A stretch of 64,000 bases of DNA. It comes from Paenibacillus rigui (GTDB lineage: Bacteria; Bacillota; Bacilli; Paenibacillales; NBRC-103111). The stretch spans positions 310,001 to 374,000 of the forward strand of contig NZ_NMQW01000002.1 of NCBI RefSeq assembly GCF_002234615.1. Reading direction: 5' to 3'. The notes beneath the pieces were generated by a model that was given only the letters and a program-made list of their open reading frames with translations, was not told the DNA's origin and did not search any database. Of this stretch, positions 26,991-36,416 are shown in pieces (the stretch's first letter is position 1; the number at the start of each line of letters is the position of its first letter). A program made the translations under genes and the position numbers.

Positions 26991-27569
26991 TTATTTCAGA
27001 AATCGGAGCGCCGTGATCCCGGATTTAATTGCCTTTTCCTGGACCAGATCATATACACCGCCACCACGGCTTACAAGGTTATAGTGAAAATAAAGAAGGG
27101 TACCGCCAGGGTCATCCTTAATACTTTGTATCGCCGTTGCCATCGTCTTGAATACGGCCCCTTTTGGTGATGTATACTGGATAAATTTTCCATTGTGTGC
27201 AATCGTGTTCGTCACTGTGCCGGTTCCATTCTTGTTCATCACAGTGATACTTTGCAAAAAGGCGGCACAGGCGTGATTCGATTCCGGTGCCGTCACCTTT
27301 GTAGCGATTCTCACGCCAAAAGGGACGCCTACACTTGGTTTCGGCGGATTTTTCACAGCAGCCTGGTATGATGCCAGTGATGGGTAGAAAAGCAAAGCCG
27401 TCGGTTTGGCTTGATTGAATTGCTTCGCATTGCTTACATGTCCAAGAATTAGAATCGAATTTGCCGTCACCACATTTCGTGTAATACCGTTATGAACCCC
27501 AACGCTCCATTTCCCATTAACCACCTTATAATACAGGACTCCGACACATGTACCCGCTTGAATTGCCAT
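26991..27569 (-). CDS. Unrecognised protein, 192 residues
   Basis: I do not recognise this family. There is no signal peptide or membrane helix. The sequence is Gly-, Val- and Asn-rich with predicted beta strands (GTCVGVLYYKVVNGKWSVGV, NSILILGHVSN) and a central basic Pro segment (KNPPKPSVGVPFGV). Its coding character is supported by GGGAGG before the ATG and the terminator after the stop. It converges on the metallophosphoesterase; both look like accessory genes. It could be a spore- or surface-associated beta-rich protein, but nothing proves it. Confidence 0.65.
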   Translation of the reverse strand: MAIQAGTCVGVLYYKVVNGKWSVGVHNGITRNVVTANSILILGHVSNAKQFNQAKPTALLFYPSLASYQAAVKNPPKPSVGVPFGVRIATKVTAPESNHACAAFLQSITVMNKNGTGTVTNTIAHNGKFIQYTSPKGAVFKTMATAIQSIKDDPGGTLLYFHYNLVSRGGGVYDLVQEKAIKSGITALRFLK

Positions 27570-27696
27570 ATTGACCTCCCTGTCCCATCATGTTTAGAAA
27601 TGCTTACTACAATAGATTCATGCGTGGGTCAATTTGAAAGGGACAACTGTGAGGAATCGTGCCCATAATTGTCAGATGGAGAACAAAATGAAACAA

Positions 27697-27723
27697 GCGC
27701 CCTCCCCTAAGCAGGGAAGACGC
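27697..27723 (-). terminator. Probable terminator of the seven-gene operon
   Basis: 10-bp stem (minus strand GCGTCTTCCC/GGGAGGGCGC with three G-T pairs), 7-base loop, T-rich tail. It lies 35 bp after the last stop. Confidence 0.7.
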
Positions 27724-27758
27724 GAATGTATGTGCCTCATTTTCACGGGAAAAAGTGA

Positions 27759-28877
27759 TCATTCTGAAGCAATCTCTTGAAGCTGCACGGGACGATTGTC
27801 CGCCATGGAACGGTAAGCGGCAAACACCGTCTGCAGTGTGATCAGATGATCTGCTATGCTGTTCTCGGGCTCGCGCTGCTCTTCAATCGAGCGCATGAGC
27901 TCTCCCATCGTACCCATAAAGGCGTGAGGAAACCATCTTCCCTCCAATGCTGGAGCATGAGGCTGCCCCGGTGACCATCGGTTGCTGTAAAATCGAATCG
28001 TATCTTCTCGCCCTTCCGGATAATTGTAAAGCGCTCCGTTCGTCCCGCTGATGCTCCCTTCCGTCCCTTCGAAACGGAAAGTTGCAAACCAATCCTCTTG
28101 AGGCTGGTGGTTGTTATGATTGTCGTGAATGAGCCCTCTGGCCTCGCCCGGGAACTTCAAATGAATCAAAGTCCTTGTTTCTCCTGCATAAGGCTGTCCC
28201 GGGTAACGAGCTCCATCGGCATAGACAAAATCCGGCGTCAGTCCAAGCACATAACGGATGGAATCGACATAATGAATGCTGTGGTACATGACTTCCAAAG
28301 TGGGGATCGTGACAAGCCAAGGCCAGTTCTCCCAAGCCGTATGTACATTGACTTGGATGGTTCCTTGCAATGGCGTCCCGATCCACCCATTCTTCACTAG
28401 ATATCTGCTGGCTTGAATACCCGGCGACCAGCGCATCTGCTGATTCACCGCTGCTTTGATATCGAATGCTTTGCAGAAATCCACTACATCCTTCGCTTGC
28501 TCATAGCTTTGGGCAAGCGGCTTTTGACATAACAGATGCTTGCCTGCCGCTGCTGCCTGTTTGGCTACTTGCGGCTGAAAAGCAGCAGGTACCGCGATAT
28601 CTACAATCTCGACGTCCGGATGCTCTAACAGTTCTTGGAGAGAAGCAAATACCTTCATCGGGGGATAGGCTGCTGCCGCTGCGGCTGCTTTGGCACTATT
28701 CACATCATAAATGCCTACAACGTGGAAGCCTGCCATTCGATAGGCCGGCAGATGCGCATGCATCACAATTTCACCCGCTCCTACAATGGCAATGCCTCTG
28801 GACTTGTTTTGTGGCATTTGCGGCTTATACTCTATCGGCAGGAGAATTCCGTTTCCGTTCAGTTCATTCAAGTCCAT
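27759..28877 (-). CDS. Gfo/Idh/MocA family oxidoreductase (second of operon)
   Basis: NAD(P)-dependent sugar or inositol-type dehydrogenase, 372 residues. After a 27-residue polar N-terminal extension comes the Rossmann fold with IAIVGAGEIVMHAHLPAY, then DIAVPAAFQPQ and the family's catalytic-lysine motif as CQKPLAQS. The C-terminal beta-sheet domain includes YHSIHYVDSIRYVLG, where the conserved His is expected. It overlaps the preceding gene by 14 bp and is the last of seven coupled genes. Together with the oxidoreductase at the start of the operon it suggests oxidation or epimerisation of a carbohydrate-like compound. Confidence 0.9.
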   Translation of the reverse strand: MDLNELNGNGILLPIEYKPQMPQNKSRGIAIVGAGEIVMHAHLPAYRMAGFHVVGIYDVNSAKAAAAAAAYPPMKVFASLQELLEHPDVEIVDIAVPAAFQPQVAKQAAAAGKHLLCQKPLAQSYEQAKDVVDFCKAFDIKAAVNQQMRWSPGIQASRYLVKNGWIGTPLQGTIQVNVHTAWENWPWLVTIPTLEVMYHSIHYVDSIRYVLGLTPDFVYADGARYPGQPYAGETRTLIHLKFPGEARGLIHDNHNNHQPQEDWFATFRFEGTEGSISGTNGALYNYPEGREDTIRFYSNRWSPGQPHAPALEGRWFPHAFMGTMGELMRSIEEQREPENSIADHLITLQTVFAAYRSMADNRPVQLQEIASE

Positions 28878-30171
28878 ACGATTCCGCCTCCATCTGCCCG
28901 TGCCCGTTGTATCCAGCCCGGACCAAAATCTGCTGCACTCGCTCAGCTGCCTGCTCCAGCGCCTGTTGCACTTGCACTCTTTGATTCAGCGCATCATTCA
29001 CCATCTCGGACAGCACTTCATTAATGGCCGGATATTCAGGGATAGGCAAGGGGCTTTTCACCTGTTGATGCACGGCCTCGATCTGTTGGTAGTAAGGAAA
29101 CTGCTTGCGCACCTCCTCATCTCTCCATGTGGACAAGCGGGTACCGTTCCCTCCACATGTGGAAGTGGCCTTATCCATTGCAGCAGAAGCCGTCTCCTTC
29201 ATAAAACGGTAAGCCATTTCAGGATTCGGGCTGCCTGCCGGTATGCCCAGCACCCAATAAATGTTGAGTGACATGTGACGTCCGTCGATCCCGTCCCCTC
29301 TAGGGATGAGGCCTGTACCTACCTTCCCGACAATACGGGACATGTCCGGCATTTCCGCAACAGCTGCAAAGCCCGCCCAATTCCACATCATGGCGATGCC
29401 CCCTTGCGCAAAAACATGGCCGCTCTTCACGCTGTCCATGCTTAAAGCTTCAACAGGAACAACTTGATGCTTATGTATTAGATCCACCAAATACTGCAGC
29501 GCTTCCCGACCTGCCTCGTGATGAAAGGCGGGCTTCCAATCGGGCGTAACCAGCTCCCCGCCCCGGCTCCACAGGTGGATAAGAAAATCATACACATTGT
29601 TGTGTCCGTCCGGATACGATGCGGTTAATGCGCCATGAAGCCCCTGCTCCGGCCGGGTAAAAAACTGAGCCACATCCAAAAAACGGCTCCAGGTCGCAGG
29701 AACCTGAAGCGGATAGCCGAAGCGCTTAATAAAAGCATCCTGCTCGGCAGGGTCCTCGAACAAATCTTTACGGTAAATAAACATCTCGGGCCCGTCGTGG
29801 TAAGCGATGCCATAGATGCTTCCGTCCGCAGCCGTCTGCAATCCGCGCATGCTGGGAGCCCAAGCCTCAGGCCAGCCATCGGGCGGGTCCTTGCGAAGGA
29901 AGTCATTCAGGGGGAGAAGGAGCTTCTGCTGGATCGCCTCAGGCAGCCAATCCGTTACACAAAGAAATAAGTCATGCGACGTGCTCAGTGCTTCTTTGTC
30001 CGCAATCATACGATCATACAGCCGGTGAATTTCTTCGAATTCCCGTTCGACTCTCCAGCCCGTCAGCTGTTCAAAATGCTGAGCCTGTACACCGAACGAG
30101 GCCTCGAAGCCGGAGAACTCCCGGGAAATCAGCTTCAATTGCTGAACTTGTGATTGCTGCCTGGTTTCCAT
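28864..30171 (-). CDS. ABC-type solute-binding protein without signal peptide (second)
   Basis: 435 residues with the family 1 extracellular binding-protein pattern: LTGWRVEREFEEIHRLYDRM, DLFLCVTDWLPEA, SIYGIAYHDGPEMFIYRKDLFEDP and GGIAMMWNWAGFAAVAE. It begins directly with polar residues (METRQQSQVQ), and AAGGAGG sits 9 bp before this ATG, so there is no leader and it should stay in the cytoplasm. No permease or ATPase gene accompanies it. It lies 4 bp after the MaoC gene, whose stop is embedded in the ribosome-binding site. Role is inferred only: a cytoplasmic ligand-binding or sequestering protein. Confidence 0.82.
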   Translation of the reverse strand: METRQQSQVQQLKLISREFSGFEASFGVQAQHFEQLTGWRVEREFEEIHRLYDRMIADKEALSTSHDLFLCVTDWLPEAIQQKLLLPLNDFLRKDPPDGWPEAWAPSMRGLQTAADGSIYGIAYHDGPEMFIYRKDLFEDPAEQDAFIKRFGYPLQVPATWSRFLDVAQFFTRPEQGLHGALTASYPDGHNNVYDFLIHLWSRGGELVTPDWKPAFHHEAGREALQYLVDLIHKHQVVPVEALSMDSVKSGHVFAQGGIAMMWNWAGFAAVAEMPDMSRIVGKVGTGLIPRGDGIDGRHMSLNIYWVLGIPAGSPNPEMAYRFMKETASAAMDKATSTCGGNGTRLSTWRDEEVRKQFPYYQQIEAVHQQVKSPLPIPEYPAINEVLSEMVNDALNQRVQVQQALEQAAERVQQILVRAGYNGHGQMEAESYGLE

Positions 30172-30175
30172 GGCA

Positions 30176-30622
30176 TCAGACCTCCTTTTTACGAACCATT
30201 AAGATATGCTCGCAAACGAGCACGATATCTCCATGCTGATTGAATACTTCACACTTTTCGGTAACCATACCGAACTGAGGCCGCTTCGCATGATCCTTTT
30301 TCTCGCTGATCGTAACCCGAACCTTGATTGTATCGCCGATAAACACCGGCTTAATAAAGCGCAACCGATCGTAGCCATAAGAGAAGGCCTCGGGGTTCAT
30401 CTCCGTCGCCGTCATGCCGACCGCAACGCTAAATATGAGTGTACCGTGAGCAATCCGCTGCCCGAAATCCTGCGTCTTGCACCACTCCGCATCCATATGA
30501 TGGGGATAAAAGTCACCCGTCTGCCCCGCGTGCAGGACGATATCCGCCTCAGTAATTGTCCTGCCGAATGATTCACGGGAGGAGTCAAGGTCATATTGTT
30601 CGAAATACTGCGCTCGAATCAT
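30176..30622 (-). CDS. MaoC-like hot-dog dehydratase
   Basis: 148 residues with the single hot-dog fold of MaoC-type enoyl-CoA hydratases. The catalytic region is [22 protein letters not shown], with the conserved Asp and His, followed by [13 protein letters not shown]. Family members hydrate enoyl-CoA or mesaconyl-CoA thioesters. The start overlaps the CoA-transferase stop (ATGA) and has GGAGG 10 bp upstream. With the CoA-transferase it implies a CoA-thioester intermediate in the pathway. Confidence 0.9.
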   Translation of the reverse strand: MIRAQYFEQYDLDSSRESFGRTITEADIVLHAGQTGDFYPHHMDAEWCKTQDFGQRIAHGTLIFSVAVGMTATEMNPEAFSYGYDRLRFIKPVFIGDTIKVRVTISEKKDHAKRPQFGMVTEKCEVFNQHGDIVLVCEHILMVRKKEV

Positions 30623-31785
30623 ATAGAGAACACCTCCGCTTTAATCTTGTCATTGTGTTCCCCGATTTTTGGCGCTCCGATCGAAGAAGTCAGCACTTGA
30701 CCATTGATCCGGATCGGACACCGGGTCGTCGTGAGCTGCGCCCCGCTGCCATTCACTGTTTGCTGTGTCATGTTTAATGAACGAAATGCCTCATGCTCAA
30801 GCAATTGGTGCCAGTTCAGCACCTCCGCGCACCAGTAGTCCGCAGGCTCCAAGCGCTCAATCCAATAGGCCGTCGGCCGGGATAATAAATGATCTCGTAA
30901 GATGCCTTTGATTTCATCCCTTCGGCTAAACCAGGTCGATGCATCCTCGAATGCTGCGAGCGCGGTGCATTCGAGTAGCTGACCGAGCTGTACAACGGAG
31001 CCCATCGCCAAGGCGATATAGCCATCCGCTGTCTTATAAATGCCGTATGGTGCGCCAAGGTAAGCGTTCGCATTATTGACCATGCTTCGCTCAGGCAGCC
31101 TGCCGCCGTCGTTCATATGGGTTGTAAGCACCTCGAATTGAACATCGAGGATCGATTCAAGCAGGCTGACCTCCACGTGCCCGCCTCTTCCGGTAATCCC
31201 GCGCCGGACCAGACAAGCGAGGATGCCCTGCACCAAATGCGCCCCTGCGAACATATCGGCAATGGATAAGCCGAAAGGCACAGGAGGCTGGTCGCCGTTG
31301 CCGTTCAGCCATGCAAGCCCGGAGAGTGATTGCACCAGTAAATCCTGGCCTGGCTTGCCGGACCACGGCCCCATTTTTCCATAACCGGTAATTTCCCCGT
31401 AGACGAGGCGCGGGTTCCATTCCCGGACGGCTTCATACTGCAAGCCCATCCGTTCGATGACACCCGGACGAAAATTTTGGATCATGACGTCCGCCTTCTC
31501 GATCAAGGAGCGGATCAGCTTGAGATCCTCCGGATTTTTCAAATTGGCCGATACGCTCTCCTTGTTGCGGTTAATGGAATGAAACAACGTGCTGTCCCCG
31601 TCCAGCTCCATGTTGGATATATATAAGCGCCGGCACAAATCGCCGCCATCCGGCCGCTCTACCTTAATTACACGCGCCCCAAGGTCCGCAAGCCGCAATG
31701 CAGCGGACGGCCCGGACAAAAACTGCGCAAAGTCCAGAACCAGCAAGCCTTCCAGCGGTTTCACATCTTCTCCGGCAGCACTCAT
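30619..31785 (-). CDS. Class III CoA-transferase (CaiB/BaiF/Frc family)
   Basis: Soluble enzyme of 388 residues that moves CoA between carboxylic acids. The family signature is clear: [47 protein letters not shown] and [17 protein letters not shown]. The catalytic aspartate is expected in [10 protein letters not shown], as in formyl-CoA transferase. The ATG at 31785 has GGAGG 7 bp upstream and overlaps the stop of the preceding binding-protein gene. The acid it activates is unknown. Confidence 0.93.
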   Translation of the reverse strand: MSAAGEDVKPLEGLLVLDFAQFLSGPSAALRLADLGARVIKVERPDGGDLCRRLYISNMELDGDSTLFHSINRNKESVSANLKNPEDLKLIRSLIEKADVMIQNFRPGVIERMGLQYEAVREWNPRLVYGEITGYGKMGPWSGKPGQDLLVQSLSGLAWLNGNGDQPPVPFGLSIADMFAGAHLVQGILACLVRRGITGRGGHVEVSLLESILDVQFEVLTTHMNDGGRLPERSMVNNANAYLGAPYGIYKTADGYIALAMGSVVQLGQLLECTALAAFEDASTWFSRRDEIKGILRDHLLSRPTAYWIERLEPADYWCAEVLNWHQLLEHEAFRSLNMTQQTVNGSGAQLTTTRCPIRINGQVLTSSIGAPKIGEHNDKIKAEVFSI

Positions 31786-32945
31786 TTGCAAGCCTCCTCC
31801 CTAAGCTTCAAGGACTCCCTGTACAAGAGGTTCATTTGATCCAGTATATGGTCGGGATTGCCGCCATTCATCATATATTCACGAACGAAATGACCGGCAT
31901 GATCTTGAAAATGCAAATACCCGTTATACCGTGGGCGTACGTAAGCCCGATCCAGTGCAGGTAGCGTATGTATAAAGTAACTGCCCGTCTGCCGGTTGTT
32001 CTCCTCATCCGTCCAAGCCAAGCGGTGCCCCGGCTGTCCTCCGCTGATCGTATAAAGTGTTCTCTGAACTTCGGGGGCTGCAGCAAACTGTGCGTAATCC
32101 AGCGCTTCGGACAAATGCTTGCAGGCCGAGGAAACAGCCAGCCCTGTGCCTCCCAAGGTGGATCGAAGAGGTTCATTGCTGCCGAAATGGACTAAATCTC
32201 CAAAGGCAAGCTTATGGAGACCATACCCCTCTCGAGCATAATTGGAATAGCCATAGGCAAATGGACAATAAGCTATGGTATCCTTTTGCGACATCGTTTC
32301 ATAGACTGCAATCGGGTTCCAATGAAACATATCGGGAGGACAAAGAGCCGCTAGCTCACGCAGCGATTCCAGTGCAGCCCGGCCGATTTCCGCCGATACT
32401 GTCCTTTCCTCTTGTTGAAAAGGCTCCTCCCCATGGGCCAAACAGAGCATATAAAAATTCATCAGGCTATCGATCGGAATTCCTGGAAATGCCACACACC
32501 CTTTGGCGGCCAAGCCCAAAAGCTGTTCCCATGTCTTTGGAACTTCCGCCTCCTTGCGCTGCAGCAAGTCCTCCCGCCAGGAAGCAACAGGTGTGGCAGC
32601 ATCGATTGCCAATGCCGTCTGCACCCCGTCAAATTGATAGCTGGCATGGGATTGGCCCACCGCATGCACAGCTTGATCTGTAATAAACAATTCCGGCACA
32701 TGCTTATTTAGTGGCAGCAGTGCACCCGATTGGGCGGCATAGCCCGCCCACGGATGGTCGATAACCAACAAATCATAAGCATCGATCAATTGATGAATCG
32801 GCGCGTCGGCGAATTCCTGCAGCGAACGCTTCTCCCATTGGATGGAAACGCCCGGATGAAGCTCTGCGTAGCGCTGGGAGGTTGCCACCATGGGAAGGTA
32901 ACCACGCGTATGGTTCCATGTAATCCCCTTCAGCACAATACTCAT
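31782..32945 (-). CDS. ABC-type solute-binding protein without signal peptide (first)
   Basis: 387 residues. The protein starts with what is normally the first mature strand of a sugar-binding protein ([20 protein letters not shown], then [21 protein letters not shown]), so nothing is left for a leader peptide. Further marks are [33 protein letters not shown] and a C-terminal [19 protein letters not shown] precedes the ATG. It overlaps neighbours on both sides by 4 bp (ATGA). It is distantly related to the second signal-less protein of the operon; the pair may form one functional unit with the CoA-transferase between them. Confidence 0.82.
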   Translation of the reverse strand: MSIVLKGITWNHTRGYLPMVATSQRYAELHPGVSIQWEKRSLQEFADAPIHQLIDAYDLLVIDHPWAGYAAQSGALLPLNKHVPELFITDQAVHAVGQSHASYQFDGVQTALAIDAATPVASWREDLLQRKEAEVPKTWEQLLGLAAKGCVAFPGIPIDSLMNFYMLCLAHGEEPFQQEERTVSAEIGRAALESLRELAALCPPDMFHWNPIAVYETMSQKDTIAYCPFAYGYSNYAREGYGLHKLAFGDLVHFGSNEPLRSTLGGTGLAVSSACKHLSEALDYAQFAAAPEVQRTLYTISGGQPGHRLAWTDEENNRQTGSYFIHTLPALDRAYVRPRYNGYLHFQDHAGHFVREYMMNGGNPDHILDQMNLLYRESLKLREEACK

Positions 32946-34951
32946 AGTATCTTCCTTTCTGCTTCCGATATGGAGGAGGACACGGCCCTGCCAAGCCTTC
33001 CCTCGTCCTCGAGCCAGCGATCCGCATCCGTAAGATCCAGATAGTGCAGCATGCCGGGTATAATATAGCTTAAGGAATCCGTCTCATTATAAAAAGGCTC
33101 CCGGATCCAATCAGCCAAACTGTTCATTCGATTTTCCATAAGCACATTCTGAATGCGATGATCCAAGAGTCCGGCCAAGCCTGCATATACCGCATAACGA
33201 CCGCTTCCATATAATTGGATATCGGAGCTATCCACATTTTTCATGCCTGCTACCGCCTCAACCGCTCGCAGCACGTCGTAGGTGCGCAACGCCGCCATGC
33301 TGTCACCCAGCCACATAAGCTCATCGGAAAATCGATCCATCATTCCGAATCGCTTAAATGCATTTTCCGTTGGAGAATTCAGGTGCGGCAGCAGCGGGCC
33401 AATTCCCGTCGGATTCAAAACCAACACAATGCGATCCTGGGAGCACGTGTGCTCAATCCATTCTGCGTGAGCGTCAAGCTGACTGGAGCCTCCGTCCCAC
33501 ACCGCAATTGTTACAGGCAATCGGCGTCCCGAATGCTTGGACTCGAAAATTTGCATCCCATGATTCAGCAGTCCGGGCTGGCTCCACCAGACCGAACGGA
33601 TGAGCCACAGCGATCCAACCTCTCCGCCGCCGGATGGGCGCGGATTAAGATCGCAATACGGACGGTTAGCAATCACACGGTTGCGAAGCCAATCGAGGGC
33701 CCGTTTTTTTCTCTCGGAGTTGGACAGCGATTGACGTGCCTTCTCGATCTCCGCCAAGCGTTCCGTATTTTCCACAAAAGTACTTTTGGCAAATGCGAGC
33801 TCCCCGATCACTTGACCGCTGCGCGTGCATTTTAACTCCTCAGCCGGAATTAATTGAATCTCCGTTTCCGGGACGGACGCTGGCAAAGGATGCCCCAATA
33901 AATATTTGGCGAAAAATTCGGCCGCAGCTTTAGCCAACGGCACGGTAAAGCGGTGGACATTTTCATCCTCGAAAATATCCAACCGCTCCCCTGCTCCATG
34001 CATCTCCCAAAACCTGCGGTTGACCGAAACCGTATGCCTCGGTCCCTCAATAGGCACGGAATCATACGTGGTTGCCAGTATGCGGACCGGACGCGGTGCC
34101 ATCGCCATCACGATATCCTCATGGTCGAAGCCAAGGGCGGAGAAGCCCGGCCATTTCTGCTCGGCATCCTGCGCTTTGCCTGTCAGCAGGAAGTAGGGCC
34201 TGTTCATAATAAAGCCCCCTGGAGCTGCGGCAGCAATCCGCTCGTCATACATCATCACAAGAGAGGTTTGCGTCCCGCCCCCTGAATGCCCGGTAACGCC
34301 GATTTTCTTGGGATCCACCTCCGGACGGGTGGACAAATAATCGATGGCCCGAACGGCATCATGCAGCATATAGCGGGCCAGACTATCCCCCAGAGGCATA
34401 CATTGACGGCCGACATTCTCGTGCTCGGTAACACTGGTCATGGGCGCTTCCTTCCGGATCGGATCATAGAATCCGAACCGCTCTCCTTGCCCTACCGGGT
34501 CTAGTGACAGAACAACCAAGCCGCTGTGCACCAAATAGTGGCATACCGTCTGGTACTCATCACAATGCTTCGCTTGTTCCCGGTGTCCGCACAACAAAAG
34601 CACCGCTCCCGTAGGTCGGGTCGTGTTATCCGGAATGTACAGGTTCGCCGTTGCGTAAACATGCGGTCTCGGCTCGAAAATGACCTTTTCTACCCGAAAC
34701 CCATTTCCCTGAACTGTCCCTGTAATCACCGGATTAAGTGGCGTATCGGAACCCGGGAGCCCTCCAACGCAGCACTCTATCCCCTCTCTGATATCCCTTT
34801 GTCTCTGTTTCAATTCGTCTATGTTCGTAACAGCCCGTCTTGCCTTCTCACCTCTCTCCGCAGCGCGCATAGCGGACTCATACACCCAGCGGGGCAGCTG
34901 GCTCTTTACATCAAAATGGGCAACGCCCACTTGTTCGAATTTTTCAAACAC
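32942..34951 (-). CDS. Two-domain alpha/beta-hydrolase, acetylxylan-esterase-like
   Basis: About 669 residues with two alpha/beta-hydrolase lobes. The first has the oxyanion-side motif LLLCGHREQAKH, the nucleophile elbow GHSGGGTQ (Ser near residue 223) and a late ENVHRF His. The second lobe has only a partial elbow (YGSGRYAVYAG), so it is probably inactive or structural. Related proteins are acetyl xylan or glucuronoyl esterase-like enzymes. No signal peptide is seen, so the substrate would be intracellular. The GTG start at 34951 follows the oxidoreductase stop and has AAGGA nearby; TTG at 35011 or GTG at 34984 are alternatives. Confidence 0.8.
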   Translation of the reverse strand: MFEKFEQVGVAHFDVKSQLPRWVYESAMRAAERGEKARRAVTNIDELKQRQRDIREGIECCVGGLPGSDTPLNPVITGTVQGNGFRVEKVIFEPRPHVYATANLYIPDNTTRPTGAVLLLCGHREQAKHCDEYQTVCHYLVHSGLVVLSLDPVGQGERFGFYDPIRKEAPMTSVTEHENVGRQCMPLGDSLARYMLHDAVRAIDYLSTRPEVDPKKIGVTGHSGGGTQTSLVMMYDERIAAAAPGGFIMNRPYFLLTGKAQDAEQKWPGFSALGFDHEDIVMAMAPRPVRILATTYDSVPIEGPRHTVSVNRRFWEMHGAGERLDIFEDENVHRFTVPLAKAAAEFFAKYLLGHPLPASVPETEIQLIPAEELKCTRSGQVIGELAFAKSTFVENTERLAEIEKARQSLSNSERKKRALDWLRNRVIANRPYCDLNPRPSGGGEVGSLWLIRSVWWSQPGLLNHGMQIFESKHSGRRLPVTIAVWDGGSSQLDAHAEWIEHTCSQDRIVLVLNPTGIGPLLPHLNSPTENAFKRFGMMDRFSDELMWLGDSMAALRTYDVLRAVEAVAGMKNVDSSDIQLYGSGRYAVYAGLAGLLDHRIQNVLMENRMNSLADWIREPFYNETDSLSYIIPGMLHYLDLTDADRWLEDEGRLGRAVSSSISEAERKIL

Positions 34952-34976
34952 GGCTTCCTTCGACTCCTTCCTATCG

Positions 34977-36269
34977 TTAAGCACGGCTCTCCACAGCCAA
35001 TAAATCCGCAATGCGAACAGGCTGGTTGCTCTGTACTGACTTCCATATGGCTTCCCCGGTTAATACGGAGGCAGCCCCTGCCTCTGCCCCGGCCAATATC
35101 TCATAAGACCGGACTGGATCGGGACCGAGGAACAAATCCTCCAGCAAGAGCGGATCCCCTCCACCATGCCCCCCTTGTCTCGGCACGACATGAATGGTTT
35201 CTTTGCCCCCGAACAACGGGAAGTAATCAATCGTCTGCTCGACTTCTTGAGGAAAGGTACGTTTGGACAGCATCTCCTTCGTTTCGATCCTTCCCTTCGT
35301 GCCGTTGATTGCAAGCCTGTAGCCCTCATAAGGCAAAGAAAAATTGACCGAATAATTCATAAACGCGCCCTTGTCATACTTGATGACGGCTGCATAAGTA
35401 TCTTCAATATCAATTTCGGAATCGAAAATACAGGCATCCGCTCGATACCCGGTATAAGCGCTCGGTTTCGTCTCTATTCCAGTAAGATGGTCATCCTCCG
35501 GCACGACCTCCTTGCTTCGGGTGGACCATCTCATGAAGTAGCTGCACTGCTGCTTGACATGACAAGCACCGCAATACCTTCCGTCTTCTTTTGACGGATT
35601 CATTTCCCCGTCCGGGCCAAAATAATTCAGCGCCCCATAAGCAAACGCTTCCACAGGCTTCTGATCAATCCACCAATTGACCAAGTCGATATGGTGGGTG
35701 CTTTTATGTATGGATAGCCCGCCGGAATGGCTTCTTTTACGGTTCCACCTTTTGAAATAGCTGGCGCCGTGATATGTATCGAGGTACCAGTTTAAATCAA
35801 CGGATGTTACTCTGCCGATCCTCCCCTCCCGAACCAGCTCCTTGATACGGGTGTGAATGGGGGCATACCGGTAATTGAAAGCTACATGAAGCTTTCCCTT
35901 GCTATGCTTTTGCGCTTCAATAACTCGCAGACAATCGATTCCTGTCGTCACCATCGGTTTCTCCGAGATGACCTCAAGATCGTGTTCTAGCGCTTTCACG
36001 ATATATTCCGCATGGGTATGATCCGCCCCGGCGACAATCACTGTATCGGGGTTCGTCTCCCTGATCATCTGATCAAATTGATCCGGCCTATAGACCGGCA
36101 GACCGCTTAAGGTCGGAAATTTTCTAAAGCAATTTGCAAATCGGCCGGGATCTGCATCCAGCAGCCCAACGATCTCACAGTGCGACCGGAACGTGTCCAG
36201 CATGGGCTTGATAAACATCCCGTTAGCCCTTGTGCTGACACCGCAAATGACGTATTTTTTTGTTGCCAA
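34977..36269 (-). CDS. Gfo/Idh/MocA family oxidoreductase (first of operon)
   Basis: NAD(P)-dependent dehydrogenase of about 430 residues. Rossmann segment KKYVICGVSTRANGMF, then DTVIVAGADHTHAEYI and the catalytic lysine motif SEKPMVTT; the C-terminal domain has GGLSIHKSTHHIDLVNWW. It contains four cysteines in CGACHVKQQC plus nearby residues, perhaps a metal site. The TTG start at 36269 is favoured by GGAGGG 6 bp upstream; an ATG five codons earlier has none. It is the first gene of the seven-gene operon. Confidence 0.9.
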   Translation of the reverse strand: MATKKYVICGVSTRANGMFIKPMLDTFRSHCEIVGLLDADPGRFANCFRKFPTLSGLPVYRPDQFDQMIRETNPDTVIVAGADHTHAEYIVKALEHDLEVISEKPMVTTGIDCLRVIEAQKHSKGKLHVAFNYRYAPIHTRIKELVREGRIGRVTSVDLNWYLDTYHGASYFKRWNRKRSHSGGLSIHKSTHHIDLVNWWIDQKPVEAFAYGALNYFGPDGEMNPSKEDGRYCGACHVKQQCSYFMRWSTRSKEVVPEDDHLTGIETKPSAYTGYRADACIFDSEIDIEDTYAAVIKYDKGAFMNYSVNFSLPYEGYRLAINGTKGRIETKEMLSKRTFPQEVEQTIDYFPLFGGKETIHVVPRQGGHGGGDPLLLEDLFLGPDPVRSYEILAGAEAGAASVLTGEAIWKSVQSNQPVRIADLLAVESRA

Positions 36270-36339
36270 GGTGCTCCCTCCCATCATAATGTAAGTATAC
36301 AAATGAAACGATGGTGGAAAATTAGTAAATCCAATCTGA

Positions 36340-36348
36340 AATATAGGT
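36340..36348 (-). promoter_or_regulatory. Possible weak copy of the CCTATA element
   Basis: Minus-strand ACCTATATT matches the distal element GCCTATAAA at seven of nine positions and lies about 70 bp before the first gene of the seven-gene operon. The partner repeat (ACTAATTTT) and -10 (TTGTAT) at the expected spacing are poor. Confidence 0.25.
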
Positions 36349-36375
36349 TGATTGCGCTGGGATGGTGTAAATAGA

Positions 36376-36402
36376 AAACCCTGACCAGAATCGCCAGGGT
36401 TT
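36376..36402 (-). terminator. Terminator after the large SLH gene
   Basis: Perfect 8-bp stem AAACCCTG/CAGGGTTT with an 11-base loop, 15 bp after the stop; the minus-strand tail is TTTTCTATTT. Confidence 0.75.
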
Positions 36403-36416
36403 AAAGTGGAACATCC

